The translations under genes were made by a program, and so were the position numbers. A stretch of 64,000 nucleotides of DNA, from NCBI GenBank assembly GCA_964617375.1, contig CAZTXQ010000007.1, positions 1-64,000 on the forward strand. Direction: 5' to 3'. A model generated the notes under the pieces. That model did no database searches, had not been told where the DNA came from, and saw only the letters and a program-made list of their open reading frames with translations. The stretch comes from Firm-13 sp964617375 (GTDB lineage: Bacteria > Bacillota > Clostridia > Saccharofermentanales > Saccharofermentanaceae). Below, in pieces: positions 17,509 to 25,615 of the stretch; the first letter of the stretch is position 1; each line of letters begins with the position of its first letter.

Positions 17509-18588
17509 TTACAGCTTCTTCAGAGCCTTCATAAGGGCCTTCGAGAACGCCTCCGGACGGTCGAGATAGCAGTTATGGCCCGCATTTTCGATCAGGATCA
17601 TCTCCTTCACAGGCGCCTTGATGCTCTTAACGAGATTACGGATTAAGGGATATGGCGTAACCCAGTCTCCGTCGCCCGATATAAACAGGACGGGCACCTC
17701 ATACGAAAGACCGGTATCGGCCATTCTGAATTCGAACACGCTGTGCATTAGTGGGGCATTCAGACTTAAGAACCTCGGCGACCCGAACCTCATAAAGACC
17801 TGCCAGCGGGCGTCAAGACCGCTGAAATCCGGCGACGTAACGGCATTCCAGATCATTCTTCCCGCCGATAGCGCGCCCTTACCGGTCAGATAGCGTCCGC
17901 ACAAGGCGTGCAGGCGCATGAAATTCTTCATGTCGGATTCTTTTACCGAGGTAAATATATCATAGCAGTGTTCAACCTTTTCTCGAAAACCTTCATCCTT
18001 CTTGTCTTCGGCGCGAAGAATCGCCGTGTCTTTGGCAAGCTTCTCACCCTCCGGCATATCAACCGCCTGACCCACGCCGATGTAAGCCCGGATATTCTCC
18101 GGATGATTCTTGACGTAAAGGCTTCCCAGAATTGTTCCCCAGGAATGGCCGAGAAGATAGATTTTCTCCTGCCCGAAACGGTCCTTAAGATACAAGGTCA
18201 GCTCGTCCAGATCGCTCAGAATGATATCCGTACTGAGAACTTCCGGGGTCTTATTTCTCCGGCCTGCAACAGCCGTCCGTCCGGCGCCGCGCTGATCCCA
18301 GTTGACCATCGTGTATTCCTTTTCGAGAGACTTCTGCCAGAAACCGGCCAGAAACGAGATCGGGCTCCCGGGGCCGCCGTGCAGGACGAGAATCACGGGA
18401 TTTGAACGATCATTTCCGCGAATATTGAGGAATTGGTCGATGCCGCCTATTCTTTGGTAGAAGCTTTCGGAAATGCCGTTTGTTGTCATGATCTGCGACG
18501 CGTTGCGATTATTCCGCCTTACGAAAATGATAAGAAGCATAAAAAGCACAAATGCCGAGATCAGAATAAGCACTATATATTTAAGCAT
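17509..18588 (-). CDS. alpha/beta hydrolase, proline-iminopeptidase-like, membrane-anchored
   Basis: A 359-residue protein with one N-terminal hydrophobic segment (residues ~3-22) and a peptidase S33-type fold. Visible are HGGPGSP (oxyanion motif), NWDQRGAGRT, the nucleophile elbow GHSWGT, an Asp candidate in ISGDGDWVTP and the catalytic His in ENAGHNCYLDRP. Proline iminopeptidases release N-terminal proline from peptides. The membrane anchor suggests it faces the outside of the cell. The start at 18588 was preferred over 18606 because GAAGGTGG lies just upstream. Confidence 0.82.
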   Translation of the reverse strand: MLKYIVLILISAFVLFMLLIIFVRRNNRNASQIMTTNGISESFYQRIGGIDQFLNIRGNDRSNPVILVLHGGPGSPISFLAGFWQKSLEKEYTMVNWDQRGAGRTAVAGRRNKTPEVLSTDIILSDLDELTLYLKDRFGQEKIYLLGHSWGTILGSLYVKNHPENIRAYIGVGQAVDMPEGEKLAKDTAILRAEDKKDEGFREKVEHCYDIFTSVKESDMKNFMRLHALCGRYLTGKGALSAGRMIWNAVTSPDFSGLDARWQVFMRFGSPRFLSLNAPLMHSVFEFRMADTGLSYEVPVLFISGDGDWVTPYPLIRNLVKSIKAPVKEMILIENAGHNCYLDRPEAFSKALMKALKKL

Positions 18589-18794
18589 GGAGCCACCTTC
18601 TGTCATGGGTTAGATTTTCGATCATCATAAAGCATAACAAGCGGCAGAACAAGGGCGAGTTCCGGTTCTGAGAGACGGTGTTTCTATGTAGTGGCGGCAA
18701 GAGCCGGGGAACGCTTTCTTCTTCCTATCGATTTGTGAAAAAACGATGAGTGGCTGCTCCCATCTTTTCTTAAGGAGAACCAAAGAAAATACGA

Positions 18795-18800
18795 TATAAT
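18795..18800 (+). promoter_or_regulatory. -10 element (TATAAT) for the HAD phosphatase gene
   Basis: A perfect TATAAT lies 45 bases upstream of the ATG at 18845. No good -35 is seen. Confidence 0.4.
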
Positions 18801-18844
18801 AACAGCACAATAGTGCAATCGAATTTTCACACAAGGGGCGGCTC

Positions 18845-19570
18845 ATGAAGATAGCGGGAATTCTCTGGGATTATGACGGAACGATTGTAGACAGCGCGCG
18901 GAAGAACATGTCCGTTACGATTGACGTGCTTCGGCATTTTGATGAAAAGATCGACAAGCACCTGCCGGAAGCTCTTCAGAGCTTCGAGAAATACCAGGAA
19001 GCCAATTATCGGTACAAGAATTGGAAGGATATGTACGCAGCCTGCTGCGGATTCGCTCCGGATCAGATCGAGGCGGCGGGGAAGCTCTGGTCACCGTGCC
19101 AGAATAAGAACACCGTGATCCCGGATATGTTCGAAGGACTTCCCGAGGTCTTTAAAAGGCTGTCCGGCGTCAGGATGGGCATCTGCTCGCAGAATTCTTC
19201 GGACAGCATCCGCGATGTCCTCACGCACTACGGAACCCTTGATTACTTCGGCTGTATCGTCGGTCATGACGACGTTCCTTTTGAACGCCAGAAGCCGGAT
19301 CCGGAAGGTTTTATTACCTGTCTTAAGGGCCTCGATCTTCGCGGAGACGAGGGACTTCTTCTCTATATCGGCGATCACGCCGAAGATGTCGTATTCGGCA
19401 AAAACGCCGGAAGCCGCTTGAACGACGAAGGCATAAACGCTGAAGTACGGGCGATCACCGTCGGTTCGTACGCAGGAAGCCGTGATGACTGGCGCATGCA
19501 GCCGGATTATACGGCGGGAAACGCCTCAGAGCTTCTCGCCATTTTCGAATCCATTCTGAACAAATCATAA
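18845..19570 (+). CDS. HAD-superfamily hydrolase (phosphoglycolate-phosphatase-like)
   Basis: A 241-residue HAD subfamily IA protein. Motif I is DYDGT near residue 10 with the nucleophile Asp. Motif II is the CSQNSS serine region, motif III is a lysine in RQKPDPEGF, and motif IV is YIGDHAEDVVFGKNAG. A helical cap lies at residues ~17-85. The reaction is phosphate-ester hydrolysis on a small phosphometabolite that cannot be named from sequence. GGGGCGG precedes the ATG. Confidence 0.88.
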   Translation: MKIAGILWDYDGTIVDSARKNMSVTIDVLRHFDEKIDKHLPEALQSFEKYQEANYRYKNWKDMYAACCGFAPDQIEAAGKLWSPCQNKNTVIPDMFEGLPEVFKRLSGVRMGICSQNSSDSIRDVLTHYGTLDYFGCIVGHDDVPFERQKPDPEGFITCLKGLDLRGDEGLLLYIGDHAEDVVFGKNAGSRLNDEGINAEVRAITVGSYAGSRDDWRMQPDYTAGNASELLAIFESILNKS

Positions 19571-19869
19571 TTGCCGGCTGGACCTTCGTCCGCTGTGTAC
19601 TAAGCTTTCTTCCTCCATTTGGGTCAAAACCTCCTTGCTTCTTGAGTGTGCGTGGCAGCTCCTCAATTCTGGCAAGGCCGTTTGTTTCTGAAACTTCTCT
19701 CGTGAGGCTGTCTTAAACGAATGCCTTGCCTCAAATATGCTTCCGCGAATCTGGTTAAAGTTTAACAAGGAAGAAGCCATTCAGAACTTAAAATTTGAGT
19801 TGAGAGAAAGTCCTTTTGCATTTATAGTCGCGCAAGCGCAAAATGTGCGACTAATCGGACATTTTGCCG
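19571..19869. other. intergenic region without recognised gene
   Basis: Includes GAGGCTGTCTTAAACG and other fragments resembling the TGCCTC/GAGACAG terminator family, plus a small hairpin AGTCGCGCAAGCGCAAAATGTGCGACT near 19829. Nothing else is supportable. Confidence 0.3.
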
Positions 19870-20175
19870 GATTTTGCAGATGATCATTGATAATTTATCG
19901 CATTGCAGCACATTGATATATATGCGAAAAATGTCGAAATGACTGATTTCGTATGTGCATCATTAATAAATAAACACATTTCTATTCATTGTTACATATG
20001 TGAAAACCTCGAAATAACGGATTTCGTAGCTAACCATTGACGAATAATCAGAATTCTGCTCATTGATGCGCATACGAGATGGCCGGATTCAGTGGATTTC
20101 GTATGTGATCATTGATGAACAAGTATGTTTTCGAGCATCAGTACATATAATCACGCATCTAAAGCTTACATTTAT
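19870..20175. repeat. hairpin repeat array 3 (about four degenerate units, 74-76 bp period)
   Basis: The motif (A)(T/C)CATT(G/A)A(T/C) recurs at about 19883, 19959, 20033 and 20108. Stems are of the CATACGA...TTTCGTATG type (clearest at 20070-20107). Between units the sequence GAATAA...TTCTGCTCATTGAT is shared with array 2. Units are more diverged than in the other arrays. Confidence 0.75.
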
Positions 20176-20216
20176 ATCTAGCGGCGGCGCCGACAATCGC
20201 ACGTCTGCTCATTGAT

Positions 20217-20253
20217 TACCCGCCAATCCAGAGAATCGGCCGATTGGCGGGTA
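20217..20253. repeat. single hairpin of the same family
   Basis: TACCCGCCAATC (20217-20228) pairs perfectly with GATTGGCGGGTA (20242-20253) across a 13-base loop. It is preceded by TCTGCTCATTGAT, the same leader as in arrays 2 and 3. The stem is a third paired variant (ACCCGCC/GGCGGGT). Confidence 0.85.
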
Positions 20254-20261
20254 TTTTGTCA

Positions 20262-20470
20262 CGCTTATGCGATTCCAGACTAAAACTGCACATAAGCCGA
20301 CAGTATTGGACTGCTACTCGTCGTATTGACAAGAGAGAACTCCTGCCGGAAAGCACTTTGTCACGGAACAAGCAAATTGGGGTCTTGATAAACAGATGAA
20401 TCCTCCGTCGCCGGCCTTCTGGTGCGATGGAATCGGCAAAGTATGAATAGCAGCAAAAACTTAAGATGCC
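20262..20470. repeat. conserved intergenic element, copy 2
   Basis: It shares CGCTTATGCGAT (20262), AAAACTGCAC, TTGTCACGGAACAA (20358) and CTCCGTCGCCGG (20403) in the same order with copy 1 at 5581-5790, and like copy 1 directly follows a family hairpin. No coding potential is evident. Confidence 0.6.
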
Positions 20471-20475
20471 TCAAA

Positions 20476-20532
20476 CATGAAGTGCACCCCAAATGTTGGA
20501 CGAAAAGTCTAGCATTTGGGGTGCACTTCATG
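20476..20532. repeat. 57-bp near-perfect long hairpin
   Basis: A 20-bp perfect inverted repeat (arms 20476-20495 and 20513-20532, containing GTGCACCCCAAATG and its complement) encloses a 17-base loop with its own GAC/GTC pairing. It is flanked by CTCAAAC and GTTTGAG, which extend the structure, and by GAGACAGCC..TTTTTT on the right. It looks like an insertion into a terminator of the TGCCTC/GAGACAG family. Confidence 0.85.
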
Positions 20533-20602
20533 TGATGATCCGTTTGAGACAGCCTCCTTTTTTCGCGCTCGTTGGCGCGAAACTGGCTAAAGCCGAACAC
20601 AT

Positions 20603-20645
20603 AAAAAACATCGCCGTGCACCAACTTTGCACGGCGATGTTTTTT
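20603..20645. terminator. bidirectional intrinsic terminator
   Basis: An 18-bp arm (AAAAAACATCGCCGTGCA) pairs with its exact complement ending TGTTTTTT. It lies 106 bases after the galE stop and can end the gal operon on the minus strand. Confidence 0.92.
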
Positions 20646-20750
20646 CTTTAAAATCTATATTCGCCCAGATGATCATGCCGCTAGCCGTTTCGAAGTAATA
20701 AATATTACCCCTAATCCGACCGGGCAGGTCAACCATTTATAAGACGGAAA

Positions 20751-21761
20751 TTACATTCCGTCCGGATTCTGAACCGTAAATCTCCAGCTGTCCCTGCACA
20801 TATCGTCAATCGTCATCTCCGCCCGCCAGCCCAGGAGTTCTTCGGCCTTATGCGTGTCCGCATAGCAGTAGGCAATATCACCTGCGCGGCGGGGAGTGAT
20901 CTTATAAGGGAGCGTCTTCCCGCAGGCCTTCTCATAGGCGTGAAGTATCTCCAGAACGCTGGTTCCTTTGCCGGTTCCAAGATTGATTGCTTGTGACCCA
21001 ACATGTAACAATGAATATTTTACAGCAGCTAGGTGTCCCTTGGCAAGGTCTACAACGTGAATATAGTCCCGAATTCCGGTCCCGTCCGGTGTTTCATAGT
21101 CATCTCCATACACACTAAGCTCCTGAAGCTTGCCGCAGGCGACCTGTGCGATATATGGGATGAGATTGTTCGGTATCCCTTTGGGGTTCTCTCCGAGCAG
21201 CCCGCTCTCGTGCGCTCCGATCGGATTGAAGTAGCGAAGAAGAACCGCGGAGAAGTCCGGCTCGGCCACAGCGATTCCCTCTAAGATCTTTTCGATAAAC
21301 ACCTTCGTATATCCGTATGGATTCGTTGCCGAAGTCGGCATATCCTCCCGGTACGGAACGGTATTGTCGAATCCGTAGACCGTGGCGGAGGACGAAAAAA
21401 CGATGCGGCGGCAGCCGTACTTCTTCATCGCGCGAAGCAGAACGAGGGTGCCTCCGATATTGTTCTCGTAATACTCGAGCGGTTTATCCACCGACTCGCC
21501 GACGGCTTTATACCCGGCGAAATGAATGACGGCGTCGATTTTTTCCTGCTCGAAAATCTTCTCGACGGCTTCCCTGTCGGTCATATCCGCGTCGTACAGC
21601 TTAACGGGCTTCCCCGTAAGCTTTATGATCCTTTTCACGGCCTCGGGCGAGGAATTGCTGAAATTGTCCATGATCACAATGTCATAACCGCTGTTCAGAA
21701 GCTCCACACAGGTGTGGCTTCCGATGAATCCGGCACCGCCGGTAACCAGAATCGTACTCAT
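20751..21761 (-). CDS. galE: UDP-glucose 4-epimerase
   Basis: A 336-residue short-chain dehydrogenase/reductase. The NAD-binding GGAGFIGSH lies at residues 8-16, the SSSATVYG strand near 120 and the catalytic YGYTK near 148. It interconverts UDP-galactose and UDP-glucose in the Leloir pathway. Its ATG overlaps the galT stop by four bases. It is the last gene of galK-galT-galE. Confidence 0.96.
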   Translation of the reverse strand: MSTILVTGGAGFIGSHTCVELLNSGYDIVIMDNFSNSSPEAVKRIIKLTGKPVKLYDADMTDREAVEKIFEQEKIDAVIHFAGYKAVGESVDKPLEYYENNIGGTLVLLRAMKKYGCRRIVFSSSATVYGFDNTVPYREDMPTSATNPYGYTKVFIEKILEGIAVAEPDFSAVLLRYFNPIGAHESGLLGENPKGIPNNLIPYIAQVACGKLQELSVYGDDYETPDGTGIRDYIHVVDLAKGHLAAVKYSLLHVGSQAINLGTGKGTSVLEILHAYEKACGKTLPYKITPRRAGDIAYCYADTHKAEELLGWRAEMTIDDMCRDSWRFTVQNPDGM

Positions 21762-22738
21762 TTTTTTGACTCCTTTTCGATAAAGCGCTTATAAGCGGCG
21801 CGAAGTTCTTCGGCATTCTCCTCCGGACAGGTGGGATTGCAGTGTGCCCACGCTCCGGTCTCGCTTGATGCGTTGAACTTCTGCTTGTCCTTTGAACGCA
21901 TCGGCGGGAAGAATTCGATGTGGAAATGGAAATCTTCCGACATATCCCCGACATTCACCGGCGCATTGTGCATGCACATCATGTACGGAAAAGCATTTCC
22001 GAACAGGCTGTCGAGCATGCCGACTGTCTCCTTGACCGTCCGTGCAAGACTCTTTCTCTCTTCCTCCGTCATATCCGTGATGTACGCCACATGCCGGTTC
22101 GCGTAAATGTACACGCCGTATGGATACTCAGAATAGAACGGAAGAAGAACCGTGAAGTGCTCGTTGCGGAAGATGATGCGCTTTCCGACCGCTGTTTCGT
22201 TCCTAATAATATCACAGAAAAGGCATATGCCGGTTTCTTTCCGATGCTCTCTGGCCGCTTCGACCTCGAGCTCAAGCTTCTTCGGCACATAGGAGTACCC
22301 GTAGATCTGCCCGTGCGGATGCGGCATCGTTACACCGACGACCGCGCCGCGGTTCTCGAAAATGAAGACGTATTTGATCTTCTCGTCCGCAGCGAGCAAG
22401 GCAAAACGCTCGCACCACAGATCGACAAGCTTCTCAACGTGCGCGTCGGACAGATCCGGAAGCGTTACCGTGTGCTGCGGGGAATAAAGGATAACCTCGC
22501 ACTTGCCGTAACTCTCCGCCGTCTTGAAAAAGTCCGTACCGACCGGATCCGGCTCGTCGGGATTCTGCTTCAATGCCGGAAAATCGTTGTCGTACTCATA
22601 GACGTCAAAGGCCTCGGGAACCTTTCCCGATCCGGGACAGAAAGGACACCAGTCCTTCGGCATCTGCGGGCGTCCCTGGCGGTTCGAGGCGATCATCACC
22701 CAGTCCTTGATTAACGGATTCCATCTTAATTCGGCCAT
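21758..22738 (-). CDS. galT: galactose-1-phosphate uridylyltransferase
   Basis: A 326-residue HIT-superfamily enzyme. The active-site MPHPHGQIYGY (near residue 142) carries the uridylylated histidine, and CPFCPG near the N-terminus is the zinc-site part. It transfers UMP from UDP-glucose to galactose-1-phosphate. The start at 22738 (MAELRWNP) has GAGGAG before it; the longer in-frame start at 22816 has none. It lies 28 bases after galK. Confidence 0.96.
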   Translation of the reverse strand: MAELRWNPLIKDWVMIASNRQGRPQMPKDWCPFCPGSGKVPEAFDVYEYDNDFPALKQNPDEPDPVGTDFFKTAESYGKCEVILYSPQHTVTLPDLSDAHVEKLVDLWCERFALLAADEKIKYVFIFENRGAVVGVTMPHPHGQIYGYSYVPKKLELEVEAAREHRKETGICLFCDIIRNETAVGKRIIFRNEHFTVLLPFYSEYPYGVYIYANRHVAYITDMTEEERKSLARTVKETVGMLDSLFGNAFPYMMCMHNAPVNVGDMSEDFHFHIEFFPPMRSKDKQKFNASSETGAWAHCNPTCPEENAEELRAAYKRFIEKESKK

Positions 22739-22766
22739 ATTTATTCTCCTCTGATTCGCGATCTCT

Positions 22767-24062
22767 TTACTGTTTCCAGATACAGGTTCCGCCCACAGGA
22801 CGGATGGAAAGCACATGGCACATGCCTTTGCCGATTACTTTTTCGATCTCTTCCTTAAAAGCGTCCGTGTCCATAAGCGGGACGAAAGCCTGTACGGTAC
22901 CGGCGAAACCGCCGCCGTGAACACGCCACGCGCCCTTGCCGGCCAGGTGCTTTTCGCAAAGGGCAAGTATGATCGATACCGCCTGTGCCTGCGGCATCGA
23001 AGACGCGAAAACATTCTGCAGATACATGCAGGAGGAGCGGCCCGATTCGATAATTACGCTCTTGAATTCTTCGAAGTCATTCCGGCTGAGCGCCTCGACA
23101 AGCTTCTGAACGCGCGCGTCATCTGCGTAGAAATGCATACCGCGGAGTACGGCGCGGTCTCCCGCCTCTTCCCGGATCTTCGGAATGTTCCGGTAAAACT
23201 CCTCTTCCGGCACTTCCCTTAGGAAATTTTTACTAAATAGTTTCGCGGCCGCCTTCATTTCAGTCGGTATTGCCGCATATTCATCTGTGAGATCCCCGTG
23301 ATCGGCACCGCTGTCAATAATGACCAGCGCATATCCGAAATCCGCGAATTCCGCGTTAACCTTTGTAATCAGCGGCTTATCCGTATTCTCGAAATCAATT
23401 GCGATGATGCCGCCGACCGAGGAGGCCATCTGGTCCATAAGCCCGCACGGTTTCCCGTAATAGACATTCTCCGCATACTGGCCGATCTGTGCGATCGACA
23501 CGGGGCTCTCGCGCCCGTCCGCGAAAAACGTGTTGATGATGTTCCCGACAAGGACTTCGAAGGCAGCCGAAGAAGAAAGGCCGCTGCCCTTTAAGACATT
23601 GGACGTTGTATATGCGTCAAATCCCGATACCGGATATCCAAGTTCTTTGAAGCGTGCCGCAACGCCGCGTACCAGGGACACCGAGTGATTTGTCTCGTTC
23701 TTTTGAATCGACAGATCGCGCGTATCGACGATGTCGATCGCGTAGCCCTCCGACTTGATGCGAATAATCCCGTCATCGTTTCTGGCCGCCGCCGCAATAA
23801 CGTCAAGGTTGACACTGCCCGCGAGAACATGCCCATGCTGGTGATCGGTATGATTGCCGCAGATCTCGGTGCGTCCTGCCGCCGAGAAAAGCGACAGAGC
23901 TCTTGCGTCCGCACCGAATTCCTTCTCGAAACCGAGCGCTGTTTTCTCATATCTGGCAGCGTATGCCGGAACCTGTTCCATACCGCAGCCGTAAACTCCC
24001 GAAATGCGTCTCTTAACTTCTTCTCTCCCGAGAAGGTCGTCTATCCCGTTCGTTAAAGCCAT
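22767..24062 (-). CDS. galK: galactokinase
   Basis: A 431-residue GHMP kinase. The galactose-binding signature GRTEICGNHTDHQHGHVL lies near residue 65, the ATP loop LKGSGLSSSAAFEVLVG near 140 and the HGGGFAGTVQAF C-terminal motif near 395. It makes galactose-1-phosphate. AAGGAG precedes the ATG at 24062. It is the first gene of the galactose operon and follows a promoter with a palindromic site (24091-24117). Confidence 0.96.
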   Translation of the reverse strand: MALTNGIDDLLGREEVKRRISGVYGCGMEQVPAYAARYEKTALGFEKEFGADARALSLFSAAGRTEICGNHTDHQHGHVLAGSVNLDVIAAAARNDDGIIRIKSEGYAIDIVDTRDLSIQKNETNHSVSLVRGVAARFKELGYPVSGFDAYTTSNVLKGSGLSSSAAFEVLVGNIINTFFADGRESPVSIAQIGQYAENVYYGKPCGLMDQMASSVGGIIAIDFENTDKPLITKVNAEFADFGYALVIIDSGADHGDLTDEYAAIPTEMKAAAKLFSKNFLREVPEEEFYRNIPKIREEAGDRAVLRGMHFYADDARVQKLVEALSRNDFEEFKSVIIESGRSSCMYLQNVFASSMPQAQAVSIILALCEKHLAGKGAWRVHGGGFAGTVQAFVPLMDTDAFKEEIEKVIGKGMCHVLSIRPVGGTCIWKQ

Positions 24063-24090
24063 ATTGCGCTCCTTTTCATCCGAAAAACTC

Positions 24091-24117
24091 ACCAAATGTT
24101 ACTTTGGTAAAATTTTA
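24091..24117 (-). promoter_or_regulatory. gal operon -10 and candidate operator
   Basis: TAAAAT on the minus strand (24112-24117) is directly followed by the dyad ACCAAA-N6-TTTGGT (24091-24108). A repressor at this position would block transcription. No clear -35 is seen. Confidence 0.5.
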
Positions 24118-24256
24118 TCAGATTTACTGTATTTTGAGAAGACGCAAAGGTCATTTTTTCATAAGAGCTCAAAAAAAGCAGAGCGATGGCACCCTGCCTG
24201 CGATCGAAAAACAGCTGTATACGGGCTTCAGAGTGCATGTAATATATTCCGGGTGT

Positions 24257-25615
24257 TTATGACAGCCTCAACAGGATAGCAAAAAGCACCCATAAAATGA
24301 CCCCGAAGACAAAGAGAATGGGACCATGCTTATACGGATCAAACTTGAACTTGAGAATTTCTCTGACTTCTTCGTTTATCCTGCCATTCTCCTCGAGCAT
24401 TCCATAAAGCCTGTCTTTGTCCGCCGTGGCACTCAATTGCCGTTCCAGACGGATCTTGGTTTTGGGATACATTTTCTGTATGTGTTTCATATATCTTTTG
24501 GCTTCGTCCATCATATGTTGCTTTTGCAGGTAAATTACAACGGTTTTTAGGTTCATCAGATTATCGGGTTCCAATTCAAACGCTTTCAGAAAGTCCTCTC
24601 TGGCTTTGTCATAATCTTCGCATCTCGCATTGAGATCCCCGCGCATTTGGTAATAGATCGGGTTGTCCTTCTTTAGATCGATCAGCTTGTCGAGAGCAAG
24701 TGTATACTCCTCTCTGTAATCCGTGTATCCGTTTTCGCGCCGGGCAAACAGGAATTCGCTTACGATGATATAAATCTGCGGTTCCCTGTCATATATCGCG
24801 ATTGCTTTATTGAAATATTCTCTCATTTGCTTCAGATTGTTTTTCAGGGCTGCTTCCCGGGTCAGGCGAAGGAATTCCAGATACTTCTCAAAGTCGAAAT
24901 CCGATTCTTGTGTTATAAACGAATAACTTATTTCCCAGTGCCTGCACGTTTCAAGCAGTACAATTTGAGCAAAAGCGGAACTCGTTTTGAGCAGTTCCAC
25001 TATTCTGTCGTTCCAATGATACTCATCGTCAAGAATCTGCCAAACGATTGCAGGAAGATTCCGATGCGTTGAAAGATATGCCTGTATCACAGGCTCCATT
25101 TCCTCTTTTCTGTCAACATTCCAGAAAAGATCGTCTTTAAGCAGTTTCTCCCAATTCACAGCTTCGCGTCTCGCAAAGAAGTCGCCATACAGAGTATTCA
25201 GCTTCCCCAGAAAATCCTCTATCCATTTTGAATCCGATTCGCTGACATTGCCGTTAAAGGCAAACGGGATTGTTCGCGGTACGGAGGGATGTGTTATGGG
25301 AGCACGCGCATCGTCGTCATCGGAACTGATCTCATCGATTGCCGGTTCATCCGGGTCACTGCCGGGTTGAGTCCCGCGCATATTTTGCCGGCAGTAATTG
25401 GCAAATCCGATATAAAGAAGCAGCTCCTCTTTCTTGGTATCCGCACCGTCTTTAATATTTGCGTATTTCTGCGCAAAATCATACGCCGCCTTTAGAATCT
25501 GGAATCCCTCCGGATCCTCTTCCGGATGATGCAATCGAAGTGATTTAGCATACGAACTCTTAATCCGGTTCAAATCTTTTGTTTCTTCAATTCCAAGGTG
25601 CTCCCACATAGTCAT
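24257..25615 (-). CDS. J-domain protein with C-terminal membrane anchor (DjlC-like)
   Basis: A 452-residue protein. Residues 1-65 form a J-like domain (WEHLGIEETKDLNRIKSSYA..LHHPEEDPEGFQILKAAYDFA) in which the canonical HPD reads HPE. Residues ~230-390 look like TPR-type helical repeats (DYDKAREDFLKAFELEPDN), and the last ~23 residues form a membrane segment. Its start overlaps the stop of the Hsp70 gene by four bases, so the two are translated together. In E. coli, HscC works with DjlB/DjlC, which are also J proteins with C-terminal membrane segments. The parallel is an inference from layout. Confidence 0.82.
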   Translation of the reverse strand: MTMWEHLGIEETKDLNRIKSSYAKSLRLHHPEEDPEGFQILKAAYDFAQKYANIKDGADTKKEELLLYIGFANYCRQNMRGTQPGSDPDEPAIDEISSDDDDARAPITHPSVPRTIPFAFNGNVSESDSKWIEDFLGKLNTLYGDFFARREAVNWEKLLKDDLFWNVDRKEEMEPVIQAYLSTHRNLPAIVWQILDDEYHWNDRIVELLKTSSAFAQIVLLETCRHWEISYSFITQESDFDFEKYLEFLRLTREAALKNNLKQMREYFNKAIAIYDREPQIYIIVSEFLFARRENGYTDYREEYTLALDKLIDLKKDNPIYYQMRGDLNARCEDYDKAREDFLKAFELEPDNLMNLKTVVIYLQKQHMMDEAKRYMKHIQKMYPKTKIRLERQLSATADKDRLYGMLEENGRINEEVREILKFKFDPYKHGPILFVFGVILWVLFAILLRLS

